From positions 1 through 8,141 of the forward strand of contig JASLVT010000047.1 in NCBI GenBank assembly GCA_030741175.1: a stretch of DNA of 8,141 nt, written 5' to 3'. This DNA is from Porticoccaceae bacterium (lineage in GTDB: Bacteria > Pseudomonadota > Gammaproteobacteria > Pseudomonadales > Porticoccaceae). The notes below the pieces were generated by a model, which did no database searches, was not told where the DNA came from, and saw only the letters and a program-made list of their open reading frames with translations. The translations under genes were made by a program, and so were the position numbers. Shown here piece after piece: positions 1 to 6,168 of the stretch. Position 1 is the stretch's first letter. Each line of letters opens with the position of its first letter.

Positions 1-95
1 AGCAGCGCGAGAAAATTGTGTACTGCGTTTTCAGGTACTTGGCTTATCTGCGGTGAAAGCAGCTCACCAAAATTGGGAATAGTTACGGCTGTCAT
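1..95 (-). CDS. Unrecognised protein, N-terminal 31 codons only (runs off left edge)
   Basis: An open frame starts with ATG at 95 and reads leftwards to the window edge without a stop. The start is well supported: a strong Shine-Dalgarno GGAGG (complement of 101-105) lies 5 bases before the ATG. The peptide begins MTAVTIPNFGELLSP and continues with QISQVPENAVHNF. There is no signal peptide, membrane segment or motif that I can assign. It begins 35 bases after the stop of acyl-CoA dehydrogenase A on the same strand, so it is probably the next gene of the same operon. Its place suggests a role in the same acyl-CoA pathway, but the visible part does not resemble the start of a MaoC or enoyl-CoA hydratase that I know, and I give no function. 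Confidence 0.7.
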   Translation of the reverse strand, partial: MTAVTIPNFGELLSPQISQVPENAVHNFLAL

Positions 96-130
96 AATAT
101 CCTCCATTGGTTTTGGTTGGTATCAATTTA

Positions 131-1339
131 CTATAACTGAAGAATTCGTTTGGCGATTATATTTTTTTGTACCTGATCGCTACCGCCATATATCGTTGAT
201 GCACGACCATTAAGGTAGGCAGCGAGCGATGTTTGTCCGGCATGATCACCTATCGGATCAGGCGCATTATCATTGTATAGAGGTCGCTCTGATGGCAGCT
301 GCAAACCCTCATAGGCAAATAATTCATTGTGTAGAGTCTGAATGTCCTGTGCCAAATTAGATGAGATTAACTTAGTCAGCGAGGTTTGTGGGCCGGCAGG
401 ACGACCATTGGCGATGTTGGCTTGGATGCGCAATTCGGTATATTCCAGCGCATGGGCGCGCAGCTTCAAGTTTGCCAAGCGACTCATAAAATCTGTATCG
501 TTGGTCATGGGACTGCCGTCAGCTGTGAGATGGTTTTTGGCGTACTCTTCCAGTTTAGCAATATTGACCAAAAGTTTGGGTGCAAAGCAACTCCCGCCCC
601 GCTCATTTTGCAGAAGAAAGGTCGCTACCTCCCAACCTTGTCCTTCAGCTCCTACTCTGTTTTCTACCAGCGTCTCGGCATTATCGAAGAACACTTGATT
701 GACTTCATGATCACCTGACATGGATAAGATAGGTGTTACCTTAACGCCGGGCTGATCCATCGGCACCAGTAAAAATGTGATCCCAGCCTGTTTTTTGACT
801 TCGGTATCAGTTCTTACCAAGCAGAATATCCAGTTGGCATGTTGCGCATGAGTAGTCCAAATCTTTGAACCATTGAGTACATATTTACCGTTCTCTAGGG
901 TCGCACGCATGGACAGTGAGGCCAGATCTGAGCCGCTTCCAGGTTCTGAGTAGCCCTGACACCAGAAGTCTTCACCAGACCTAATACGGGGTAAAAATCG
1001 CTCTTTTTGTTCTGGTGTACCGTATTTGCACAGCACGGGCCCAATGAGTTGCAAACTGATCGGTGCAGGTTTTGGTGCTCCCGCCAGTGCGACTTCTTTC
1101 TCGTAGAGATAGGTTTGCATCGGGGTCCAGTCTGTACCGCCATCTTCAACCGGCCAACCATGGGTTATCCATCCTTTTTCATAGAGGATTTTATGCCATG
1201 CCAGACTGATATCCGGCTCTACAAACACACCAGGTGTGCGCGCGAGACCAGTGCGCAAGGCTTGAGTTAGATTCTCATCCAAAAATGCACGAACTTCATC
1301 GCGAAAGGCAATATCATCAGCTGATAAGTTCATATCCAT
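131..1339 (-). CDS. Acyl-CoA dehydrogenase A (402 aa), probable catalytic subunit of a heteromeric enzyme
   Basis: A flavin-dependent acyl-CoA dehydrogenase that should introduce an alpha,beta double bond into an acyl-CoA in the cytoplasm. The domain order is normal: helical N-domain about 6-120, beta middle domain about 125-225 and C-terminal helical domain about 232-400. Visible motifs are QGYSEPGSGSDLASL (128-142, flavin/substrate loop), NGSKIWTTHA (156-165) and IYGGSDQVQKNIIAKRIL (383-400). At the position of the MCAD catalytic glutamate (IYEGT) this protein has Gly385. A Glu in NER (246-247) falls where isovaleryl-CoA dehydrogenase carries its base, so E246 is the inferred base. The length suits the larger partner of FadE28- or Scd1-type pairs. 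The ATG at 1339 has GAGG 7 bases upstream; a second ATG at 1333 fits the ribosome site less well. It lies 33 bases downstream of the thiolase-fold gene. Family assignment is firm; the steroid-like substrate is inferred. Confidence 0.95.
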   Translation of the reverse strand: MDMNLSADDIAFRDEVRAFLDENLTQALRTGLARTPGVFVEPDISLAWHKILYEKGWITHGWPVEDGGTDWTPMQTYLYEKEVALAGAPKPAPISLQLIGPVLCKYGTPEQKERFLPRIRSGEDFWCQGYSEPGSGSDLASLSMRATLENGKYVLNGSKIWTTHAQHANWIFCLVRTDTEVKKQAGITFLLVPMDQPGVKVTPILSMSGDHEVNQVFFDNAETLVENRVGAEGQGWEVATFLLQNERGGSCFAPKLLVNIAKLEEYAKNHLTADGSPMTNDTDFMSRLANLKLRAHALEYTELRIQANIANGRPAGPQTSLTKLISSNLAQDIQTLHNELFAYEGLQLPSERPLYNDNAPDPIGDHAGQTSLAAYLNGRASTIYGGSDQVQKNIIAKRILQL

Positions 1340-1372
1340 ATTACGACCTCATGTCCGGCATATTGGTGTTTA

Positions 1373-2518
1373 TTAAACCTCTAGAATAGCGACGCCAGAA
1401 AGACCTGGTGCGCCGTAGACGTGGCTGTAAGCAGTTTTTGCTTTGCCACTTACCTGTCTGGCGCCAGCGCGACCTCGCAACTGAGTGACGTTCTCATAGA
1501 CCTGCCGTAAACCTGTGGCGCCAATAGGTTCTCCATTGGCAATACAGCCACCATCTGTATTTACCGGCAACGAGCCGGTGATCTCGGTGCGTCCCTCGGC
1601 TAGCCACTGCTCTTGCTCACCGTCTTTACAGAACCCATTTTCGGCCATATGCATAATTTCTGCGCCCGATTCGGTGTCTTGCAGTTGAGCGATATCAATA
1701 TCCTCTGGGCCGATACCGGCAATTTCGAAAGCCGCCTGTGATGCCAGCACAGTGGGTTTCCCACCTTCTATCACATCGATAGCTGGGGCATAGACCTCAA
1801 AAGAGCCTGGGGGGCGGCTGCGAATGGCGACACTGGCAATACCTACGGCATCAGAGCCTAATTCACGCACCTTCTTTTCACTGGCGAGTATTAGCGCCAC
1901 ACCACCTTCAGCTGGAGCACAAAACATAAACTTGGACAGCGGGTGATTTATCATAGGTGAATCGAGAATAGTCTCTAGATCCATGGGTGTTCGACGCCAT
2001 GCATGCTCAGCCATTGCTCCGTTGCGAAATGATTTTTCCGCCACTCGGCCCAAGGTCTCTCTGCTGATACCATGGAGATGCATGTAACGCTGAAGTTTTA
2101 GGGCGAAGAATTGGGTGGTTAGCATCATTCCTGTCTGACCATACCAGTCAGGTAAGCCAAAGGATTTTGGATTTGCATTGAATGCGCCTCTGGGGTGTTT
2201 ATCAAACCCCACTGCCATAGCAATATCGTATTGCCCGGAAGCAATTGCGCTCTGGGCGGTTGATAGGGCACTACCACCTGTAGCACAGCCATTAAACACA
2301 TTGATGAAAGGAGCGCCGGTCAGGCCAAGATCATTGAGCATGACATCTGCATTTCCTGCCGCCATTGAGCCACCAGCGGCAAATTGAATATCCTTCCACT
2401 CTAGGTTTGCATCTTTGAGTGCCTGGCGTGCAGCATATACGCCTTGGTCTCTACCAGAACGTTCTTCAGTACGACCGAAGGGGTGGATGCCAGCGCCGAT
2501 AATATAAACTTTATTCAT
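1373..2518 (-). CDS. Ltp2-like thiolase-fold protein (381 aa), probable retro-aldolase for side-chain CoA esters
   Basis: A thiolase-superfamily protein of the SCP2/lipid-transfer type. Cys78 in NGCATGG occupies the usual nucleophile position. The thiolase histidines are absent: the HDCF motif is replaced by LQDTESG (279-285, Gln280) and GHPxGATG by GEPIGATG (329-336, Glu330). The C-terminal part reads YSHVYGAPG (364-372). These features are typical of Ltp2-type aldolases, which pair with a DUF35 protein and split a beta-hydroxyacyl-CoA into a ketone or aldehyde plus acyl-CoA, with tyrosines implicated in catalysis; Tyr364 or Tyr368 is a candidate here. The gene starts at ATG 2518, sharing one base with the stop of the DUF35 gene (TAATG), and has GGAG 8 bases upstream (complement of 2527-2530). 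Family is firm. Aldolase rather than acyl transfer is an inference from the lost histidines and the neighbours. Confidence 0.93.
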   Translation of the reverse strand: MNKVYIIGAGIHPFGRTEERSGRDQGVYAARQALKDANLEWKDIQFAAGGSMAAGNADVMLNDLGLTGAPFINVFNGCATGGSALSTAQSAIASGQYDIAMAVGFDKHPRGAFNANPKSFGLPDWYGQTGMMLTTQFFALKLQRYMHLHGISRETLGRVAEKSFRNGAMAEHAWRRTPMDLETILDSPMINHPLSKFMFCAPAEGGVALILASEKKVRELGSDAVGIASVAIRSRPPGSFEVYAPAIDVIEGGKPTVLASQAAFEIAGIGPEDIDIAQLQDTESGAEIMHMAENGFCKDGEQEQWLAEGRTEITGSLPVNTDGGCIANGEPIGATGLRQVYENVTQLRGRAGARQVSGKAKTAYSHVYGAPGLSGVAILEV

Positions 2519-2910
2519 TACTTTCGCTCCGGTTTGAAGGCAAAGGTGGCACGCTTGTCATCAAATGCAGTGATAACAAATTCCATTGCCATACCTATTT
2601 CGAGCTCTTCGAGTGTTGCATCGACAATATGTGACTCAACGATTATCTCTCCTGGAAGCTCTATATAGCCAAGTAGAAAGGGGGTGAAGTCCTCTGGTCC
2701 ATCATAGGGAGGCTTTGGCCTAAAATCTTGACGAGTAAATGACCATAGAACACCTTTGCGGGAGAGTTTTATCACCTCCAGACCTTTTCCAGATTCGCCT
2801 TCTGGAATTGGGAAAAATATCTTTCCATCGCTAGCTTGTCCTGCAAGCAAGTGAGGGTTGTCTTCGTCACTCCACAGGCCAGATGCAATAGGTTGTCTAT
2901 CTGTAGTCAT
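2518..2910 (-). CDS. DUF35/OB-fold protein (130 aa), cysteine-free, probable partner of the thiolase-fold enzyme
   Basis: A small protein of the DUF35 family, which consists of a short N-terminal zinc ribbon and a C-terminal OB fold. The OB part is recognisable from GVLWSFTRQDFRPKPPY (53-69), FLLGYIELPG (78-87) and the strand EIGMAMEFVI (104-113). The ribbon region (about 20-45, LLAGQASDGKIFFP) aligns with the usual CxxC...CxxC segment but none of the cysteines remains, and the whole protein has no cysteine. In related systems DUF35 proteins bind thiolase-fold aldolases or thiolases (ChsH2-DUF35 with Ltp2, BbsA with BbsB) and help form the CoA site. Here the gene lies directly before the thiolase-fold gene with a 1-base overlap, and its ATG overlaps the previous stop as ATGA. 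The ribosome site is weak (GAGAAA), consistent with translational coupling. Partnership is inferred from position. Confidence 0.9.
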   Translation of the reverse strand: MTTDRQPIASGLWSDEDNPHLLAGQASDGKIFFPIPEGESGKGLEVIKLSRKGVLWSFTRQDFRPKPPYDGPEDFTPFLLGYIELPGEIIVESHIVDATLEELEIGMAMEFVITAFDDKRATFAFKPERK

Positions 2911-3995
2911 AGGTTTCTCGCGTAGTGATTTAAGTTATGCGCTGCGTCGCCGAAAAGGCGCGACAGAAAAATGATTCGTTTCATTGCATGGCCAACGGCC
3001 ACCTCATCAGTGATACCCATGGCACCGTGGAATTGTACGGCTGTGCGAGCAATAAAGTCGGCCCGATCAGAAATAAATGCTTTAGCTCCCATGGTCTCGG
3101 TACGCCATAGCTCGCCGCTCTTATTGTCCAGTAACAGTGTACGGTACAGTAATGATCTCATCTGTTCCAACTCGCTGTAACAATCCACTAATCCGTGCTG
3201 AATAGATTGGAATGATCCAATAGTAACACCAAATTGTTCACGCTCTTTAACATAGGCAATAGTATCATCAAGTAGCAGTTGGCTGAGGCCGAGCATTTCC
3301 GCGCAGCTGAGTACATTGATTTCAGCTATCACATCTTGAAATTGATCGAAATCGAGCTCAAGGCGTGAATCTGATGCCAGCTTTACCTGGTTAAATGTTA
3401 TTGCTGCCCCTTGACTGCCATCAGCCAGCCGATAGTGCTGAACGTCTATGCCTTCGCTATTTGCCGCGACAGGATAGATACCAAACACACCTTCTTGATG
3501 AGCAGTTACAAGTAGCGTGTCGGCAAGTGACGCTGTAAGCACAAACTGTTTTTTACCGTTGATATAACAGTCGCCATTATTTGAAGAGACCGCAGTATTG
3601 TGGGGAAAAAGATCATAGCGTCGATCTGTTTCTGCAAATGCGATAGTGGCAAGTTGGCTACCGTCTAATAATGGCTCTAAAAAAGTAGCGTTCGCGGCAA
3701 GGTTGCCTAGCCTGATAGGCAATACGCCATTCTCTAGCCAAGGATCAAGTGCATTGTTACAGCCAAAGGTTTCGGCGATTATACTCAGGTCTGTGAGTGA
3801 GCCATCCAGACCATTGTGCTCTGCACTTGCCCCTATGCTCAGAAGCCCCAATTCGGCCAATTCCTGCCAGCGATTTTTGTCATAACCACCTTCCATTGCT
3901 CTAATGGTATGCCGCGCTGATACATCGATAGCGCTAGCAAATCGCTCTGTGGTCGACTGAAATAGTCGCTGAGACTCTGATAAATCAAAATTCAC
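2907..3995 (-). CDS. Acyl-CoA dehydrogenase B (362 aa), probable second, non-catalytic subunit
   Basis: A second acyl-CoA dehydrogenase family member, shorter than A. The N-terminus MNFDLSESQRLFQSTTERF is a typical family start, which supports the GTG codon at 3995 as the true start even though the ribosome site is weak (AAAGGG about 12 bases upstream). KEREQFGVTIGSFQSIQH (250-267) carries the Arg and Phe that contact FAD, and QFHGAMGITDEVAVGHAMKR (321-340) is the C-terminal helix motif. Neither common place for the catalytic glutamate is filled: the C-terminal site reads LFGDAAHNL (347-355), and the isovaleryl-CoA dehydrogenase-type site is near INVLSC (226-231) without an ER pair. This fits the non-catalytic subunit of alpha2beta2 enzymes such as FadE28/FadE29 or Scd1A/Scd1B. 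Its stop overlaps the DUF35 start by four bases. It is the first gene after the 297-base gap and may have its own promoter. Confidence 0.93.
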   Translation of the reverse strand: MNFDLSESQRLFQSTTERFASAIDVSARHTIRAMEGGYDKNRWQELAELGLLSIGASAEHNGLDGSLTDLSIIAETFGCNNALDPWLENGVLPIRLGNLAANATFLEPLLDGSQLATIAFAETDRRYDLFPHNTAVSSNNGDCYINGKKQFVLTASLADTLLVTAHQEGVFGIYPVAANSEGIDVQHYRLADGSQGAAITFNQVKLASDSRLELDFDQFQDVIAEINVLSCAEMLGLSQLLLDDTIAYVKEREQFGVTIGSFQSIQHGLVDCYSELEQMRSLLYRTLLLDNKSGELWRTETMGAKAFISDRADFIARTAVQFHGAMGITDEVAVGHAMKRIIFLSRLFGDAAHNLNHYARNL

Positions 3996-4019
3996 TTGTA
4001 TCTGTTACCCTTTGTATCG

Positions 4020-4036
4020 CCACGGAAAGCCCGCGG
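4020..4036 (-). promoter_or_regulatory. Leader hairpin 24 bases before the dehydrogenase B start
   Basis: On the minus strand the sequence reads CCGCGG, loop GCTTT, CCGTGG. As RNA this gives a six-pair GC-rich stem with one G-U pair and a five-base loop. It ends 24 bases upstream of the GTG start and is not followed by a T run, so it is not an intrinsic terminator. It could affect translation or mRNA ends. The structure is visible; any function is a guess. Confidence 0.35.
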
Positions 4037-4179
4037 ATTTTGTATTATTCTGCCACATCAAAAATTTGGCGCGATATCGAAAGTGTTAGTTGCATCCCCT
4101 TTAGGTCGTAGCAGTTTTGATAGGGGTTAGTAGCCATACGGCACTAGCTGCCATAACAAAATGGGTACTGCTCTATCTA

Positions 4180-4217
4180 GAGTCGCAGGGGGCAGATACT
4201 GTCCTCGATCACGACTC
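4180..4217. repeat. Imperfect two-part dyad (GAGTCG ... CGACTC with an inner stem)
   Basis: The outer arms GAGTCG (4180-4185) and CGACTC (4212-4217) are perfect complements. Inside them GGGCAG (4190-4195) and CTGTCC (4199-4204) pair around the loop ATA, with one G-T pair. The element could fold as one interrupted hairpin in plus-strand RNA or act as a DNA dyad. It has no T run, so it is not a clear terminator. Confidence 0.3.
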
Positions 4218-4292
4218 CCTGTCGGAAATAGTTTTAACTTCAATAATTTTGTTGCTAGGGGGCGTCAACTCCCGATATGAAGAAAAAAACTG

Positions 4293-5891
4293 TTAATTCA
4301 CCCCTTTCCCTTTATCTTTCCAGTAGGGCTCGCGCAATTCCCGCCGCAGGATTTTGCCTGACATATTTCGCGGCAACATATCAATAAAGTCTATGCTTTT
4401 TGGGCACTTAAAACGTGCAATGCGTGTACGGGTGAAATCAATAATTTGATCAGCGCTAATATCAGCATTATTTTTGATCACCACAAATGCTTTTATAGCT
4501 TCACCCCATTTTTCATCTGGGACACCAACAACGGCTACGTCTATTACATCAGGATGAGAATAGATCGCATCTTCTACTTCGGCAGGGTAGACGTTTTCAC
4601 CACCCGAGATAATCATATCTTTGACGCGGTCATGAACGTAGAGGTAGCCATCATCATCTAAATAACCTGCATCACCGGTGCGTAACCAGCCCTCTGCATC
4701 TATTGCTCCGCTAGTTGCTTCAGGCAAATTCCAATACTCTTTGATATTTTTCACCGACCTTGTCGCTATTTCACCGATTTCACCATTAGCGAGACTATTG
4801 CCTTGAGAATCAATGATTTTGAGCTCCACACCTCGCATGGCATTGCCCACTGAGCGCATACGTTGGATTGCTTTTTCATCTTTGCTATCTGGCTGATGGT
4901 CTTCTGGAGAGAGTGCTACGATGGTTCCGCCACTCTCTGTCATGCCGTACATCTGTACAAAACCACAGCCGATCTTTTCAATTGCTTCGCGCATTAGCTC
5001 CAGTGGAATAGGGGAGGCACCATAAAAAATAAATTGCAGATTAGAGAAATCAGTTTTCTCAAACTGAGGGTGTTGTAATAGCATTTGTAGCGTGGATGGC
5101 ACCATAAAAATTTTGCCGATCTTGTACTCTTCAATTAACCGCAATGTTTCATTGGGGTCGTATTCGGCCAGTATCAGTACCTGAGCGCCGCTGTGCATTA
5201 TGCTGAGTCCAAATGCTGTACCACCAACATGAAAGCAGGGCATAGCTAACAGCCCAGTCTCACCTCTTGAATAGCGCGGCCAGTCTTGCAGCATATCGCC
5301 TTCTTCCTGCCCGCGTAGCGCAAGCATCATTCTGTCGGTCAATACAGCACCTTTGGGGCGTCCGGTGGTGCCAGAGGTATAGAGCTGCAAAATTGCATCA
5401 TCAGCGGAAATATCCAAATGCGGGTCCGTATCAGGGAATTGTTGCTGCCAAGCGCTATAAGATGGCATATCCGCTTTATCACCATCAATTAAAAAAATCT
5501 TGGGGGCCGCTGTTAATGTGGGTCTTATTTGCTTGAGAACCTCACTAAACTCTTTGCCAGCAAAAATAATTTTAGCGCCAGAATCATTGAGCACATACTC
5601 GAGCTCAGGTCCCGCAAGTCGCCAATTTAGTGGCGATACCACCGCTCGAATCTTTGCAGCTGCTGCAATTAGCTCAAAATAGACTGGCGAATTCTTACCG
5701 AGGAAAGCAATGCGATCTGAGGCACCGACACCCTCGCTGAGTAGCCCATTTGCGGTCTGACTGCTTTGAGTATGATACTCAGCGAAAGTCATTTTTTTAT
5801 CTTCAAAGTGGAATAGGGTGTCTTCGCCCACCTCCTCTGCCCTCAATCTAACCGATTGAGCAATTGAATAAAGGCCTCGTGTCGATAGCAT
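4293..5891 (-). CDS. Long-chain/steroid-type acyl-CoA synthetase (AMP-forming, 532 aa)
   Basis: A class I adenylate-forming enzyme that activates a carboxylic acid with ATP to an acyl-AMP and then to the CoA thioester, in the cytoplasm. The motifs are complete: the P-loop YTSGTTGRPKG (171-181), YGMTES (315-320), GWLRTGD (401-407) with the ribose-binding Asp, the hinge and C-domain entry DRVKDMIISGGENVYPAEVE (421-440), and the C-terminal SGKILRREL (511-519) whose Lys513 is the expected adenylation lysine. The length is normal for FadD-like enzymes. The ATG at 5891 has a weak ribosome site, GGAAA, about 8 bases upstream. It is divergent from the LuxR gene and precedes the side-chain cassette on the same strand, so it probably supplies that pathway's CoA ester. 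The acyl substrate cannot be read from sequence; a steroid or other terpenoid side-chain acid is plausible from context, an ordinary fatty or aryl acid possible. Confidence 0.95.
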   Translation of the reverse strand: MLSTRGLYSIAQSVRLRAEEVGEDTLFHFEDKKMTFAEYHTQSSQTANGLLSEGVGASDRIAFLGKNSPVYFELIAAAAKIRAVVSPLNWRLAGPELEYVLNDSGAKIIFAGKEFSEVLKQIRPTLTAAPKIFLIDGDKADMPSYSAWQQQFPDTDPHLDISADDAILQLYTSGTTGRPKGAVLTDRMMLALRGQEEGDMLQDWPRYSRGETGLLAMPCFHVGGTAFGLSIMHSGAQVLILAEYDPNETLRLIEEYKIGKIFMVPSTLQMLLQHPQFEKTDFSNLQFIFYGASPIPLELMREAIEKIGCGFVQMYGMTESGGTIVALSPEDHQPDSKDEKAIQRMRSVGNAMRGVELKIIDSQGNSLANGEIGEIATRSVKNIKEYWNLPEATSGAIDAEGWLRTGDAGYLDDDGYLYVHDRVKDMIISGGENVYPAEVEDAIYSHPDVIDVAVVGVPDEKWGEAIKAFVVIKNNADISADQIIDFTRTRIARFKCPKSIDFIDMLPRNMSGKILRRELREPYWKDKGKGVN

Positions 5892-5980
5892 GCTTAGTTT
5901 CCAGTTTTAATGATTATCAAAATGTAATTATTATGGTATTTCTGTATAGCCCTCAAAGCGCCACTCATAAGCCGGCTGTA

Positions 5981-5996
5981 TCTGCAACTATGCAGA
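5981..5996. promoter_or_regulatory. Inverted repeat TCTGCA-ACTA-TGCAGA, candidate operator
   Basis: Perfect six-base arms separated by four bases give a 16-base dyad, a size suited to a dimeric helix-turn-helix regulator. It lies about 90 bases upstream of the synthetase ATG and 173 upstream of the regulator ATG, in the middle of the divergent spacer, so it could serve both. It is not followed by a T run. Binding by the adjacent LuxR-type protein is only a guess. Confidence 0.35.
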
Positions 5997-6110
5997 AATC
6001 TAGACTAACAATTGAGAGAGCAGACAAATTATTTTCCCTCAGACAAACTATAAAAAAGTTGTTACTATGGTTACAGAGGTTTCTATAGTCACTCAATACC
6101 TACGGTGTGC

Positions 6111-6125
6111 TAGCCATATTGGCTA
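6111..6125. promoter_or_regulatory. Inverted repeat TAGCCA-TAT-TGGCTA, candidate operator of the regulator gene
   Basis: Perfect six-base arms around a three-base centre make a 15-base dyad ending 43 bases before the ATG at 6169. It lies just downstream of the weak promoter-like words at 6059-6089, a position where a bound protein could block transcription of the regulator. Its arms differ from those of the dyad at 5981-5996, so the two are not obviously copies of one site. Confidence 0.35.
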
Positions 6126-6168
6126 AACCAAACGGATCCTACAATTAGTAAAATTAACAGGGTATAAG

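Larger units (their letters stand above)
3996..4292 (-). other. 297-base gap between synthetase and dehydrogenase B; possible leader or promoter region
   Basis: No gene was found here on either strand. Read on the minus strand it starts after the synthetase stop with seven T (complement of 4283-4289), but no stem precedes them, so I do not call a terminator. A weak promoter-like pair is TTGACG (complement of 4263-4268) and TATTGA (complement of 4240-4245) spaced 17; the -10 match is only three of six. A compact hairpin lies close to the dehydrogenase start and a longer imperfect dyad sits at 4180-4217, both listed separately. The length contrasts with the overlapping genes that follow, so a separate transcription start for the cassette is likely but unproven. 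Confidence 0.4.
5892..6168. promoter_or_regulatory. Divergent promoter region between synthetase and luxR-type gene
   Basis: This 277-base AT-rich spacer must hold the start signals of both diverging genes. On the minus strand near the synthetase there are -10-like words GATAAT and CATAAT within the first 45 bases upstream, the latter with TTGAGG 15 bases before it; neither pair is convincing. On the plus strand TTGTTA (6059-6064) and TATAGT (6084-6089) are 19 apart, a weak candidate for the regulator. Two perfect short inverted repeats, at 5981-5996 and 6111-6125, are the best operator candidates. No small gene is evident. Confidence 0.6.

Noticed and set aside
386..718. Plus-strand open frame of 110 codons inside dehydrogenase A, with others like it at 342-698 and 1007-1270
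   Set aside because: They lie antisense to a complete, motif-bearing enzyme gene, overlap each other and show no recognisable domain or ribosome site.
1373..2518. Annotation as a plain acetyl-CoA acetyltransferase
   Set aside because: The two thiolase histidines are replaced by Gln280 and Glu330, and the neighbour is a DUF35 protein, which fits the Ltp2-like aldolase group better.
2444..2668. Plus-strand open frames at 2178-2387, 2444-2668, 2971-3180 and 3646-3885
   Set aside because: They are antisense shadows of the thiolase-fold, DUF35 and dehydrogenase B genes, with low-complexity Ser/Ala-rich translations.
4043..4060. TGGCAG followed by AATAATACA on the minus strand, resembling a sigma-54 -24 element
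   Set aside because: The -12 GC is absent and no sigma-54 activator is encoded nearby.
4281..4292. Run of seven T after the synthetase stop as an intrinsic terminator
   Set aside because: No stem-loop precedes the run on the minus strand.
5864..6088. Plus-strand open frame of 74 codons across the divergent promoter region
   Set aside because: It starts inside the synthetase gene, has no convincing ribosome site or known motif, and covers AT-rich promoter-like sequence.
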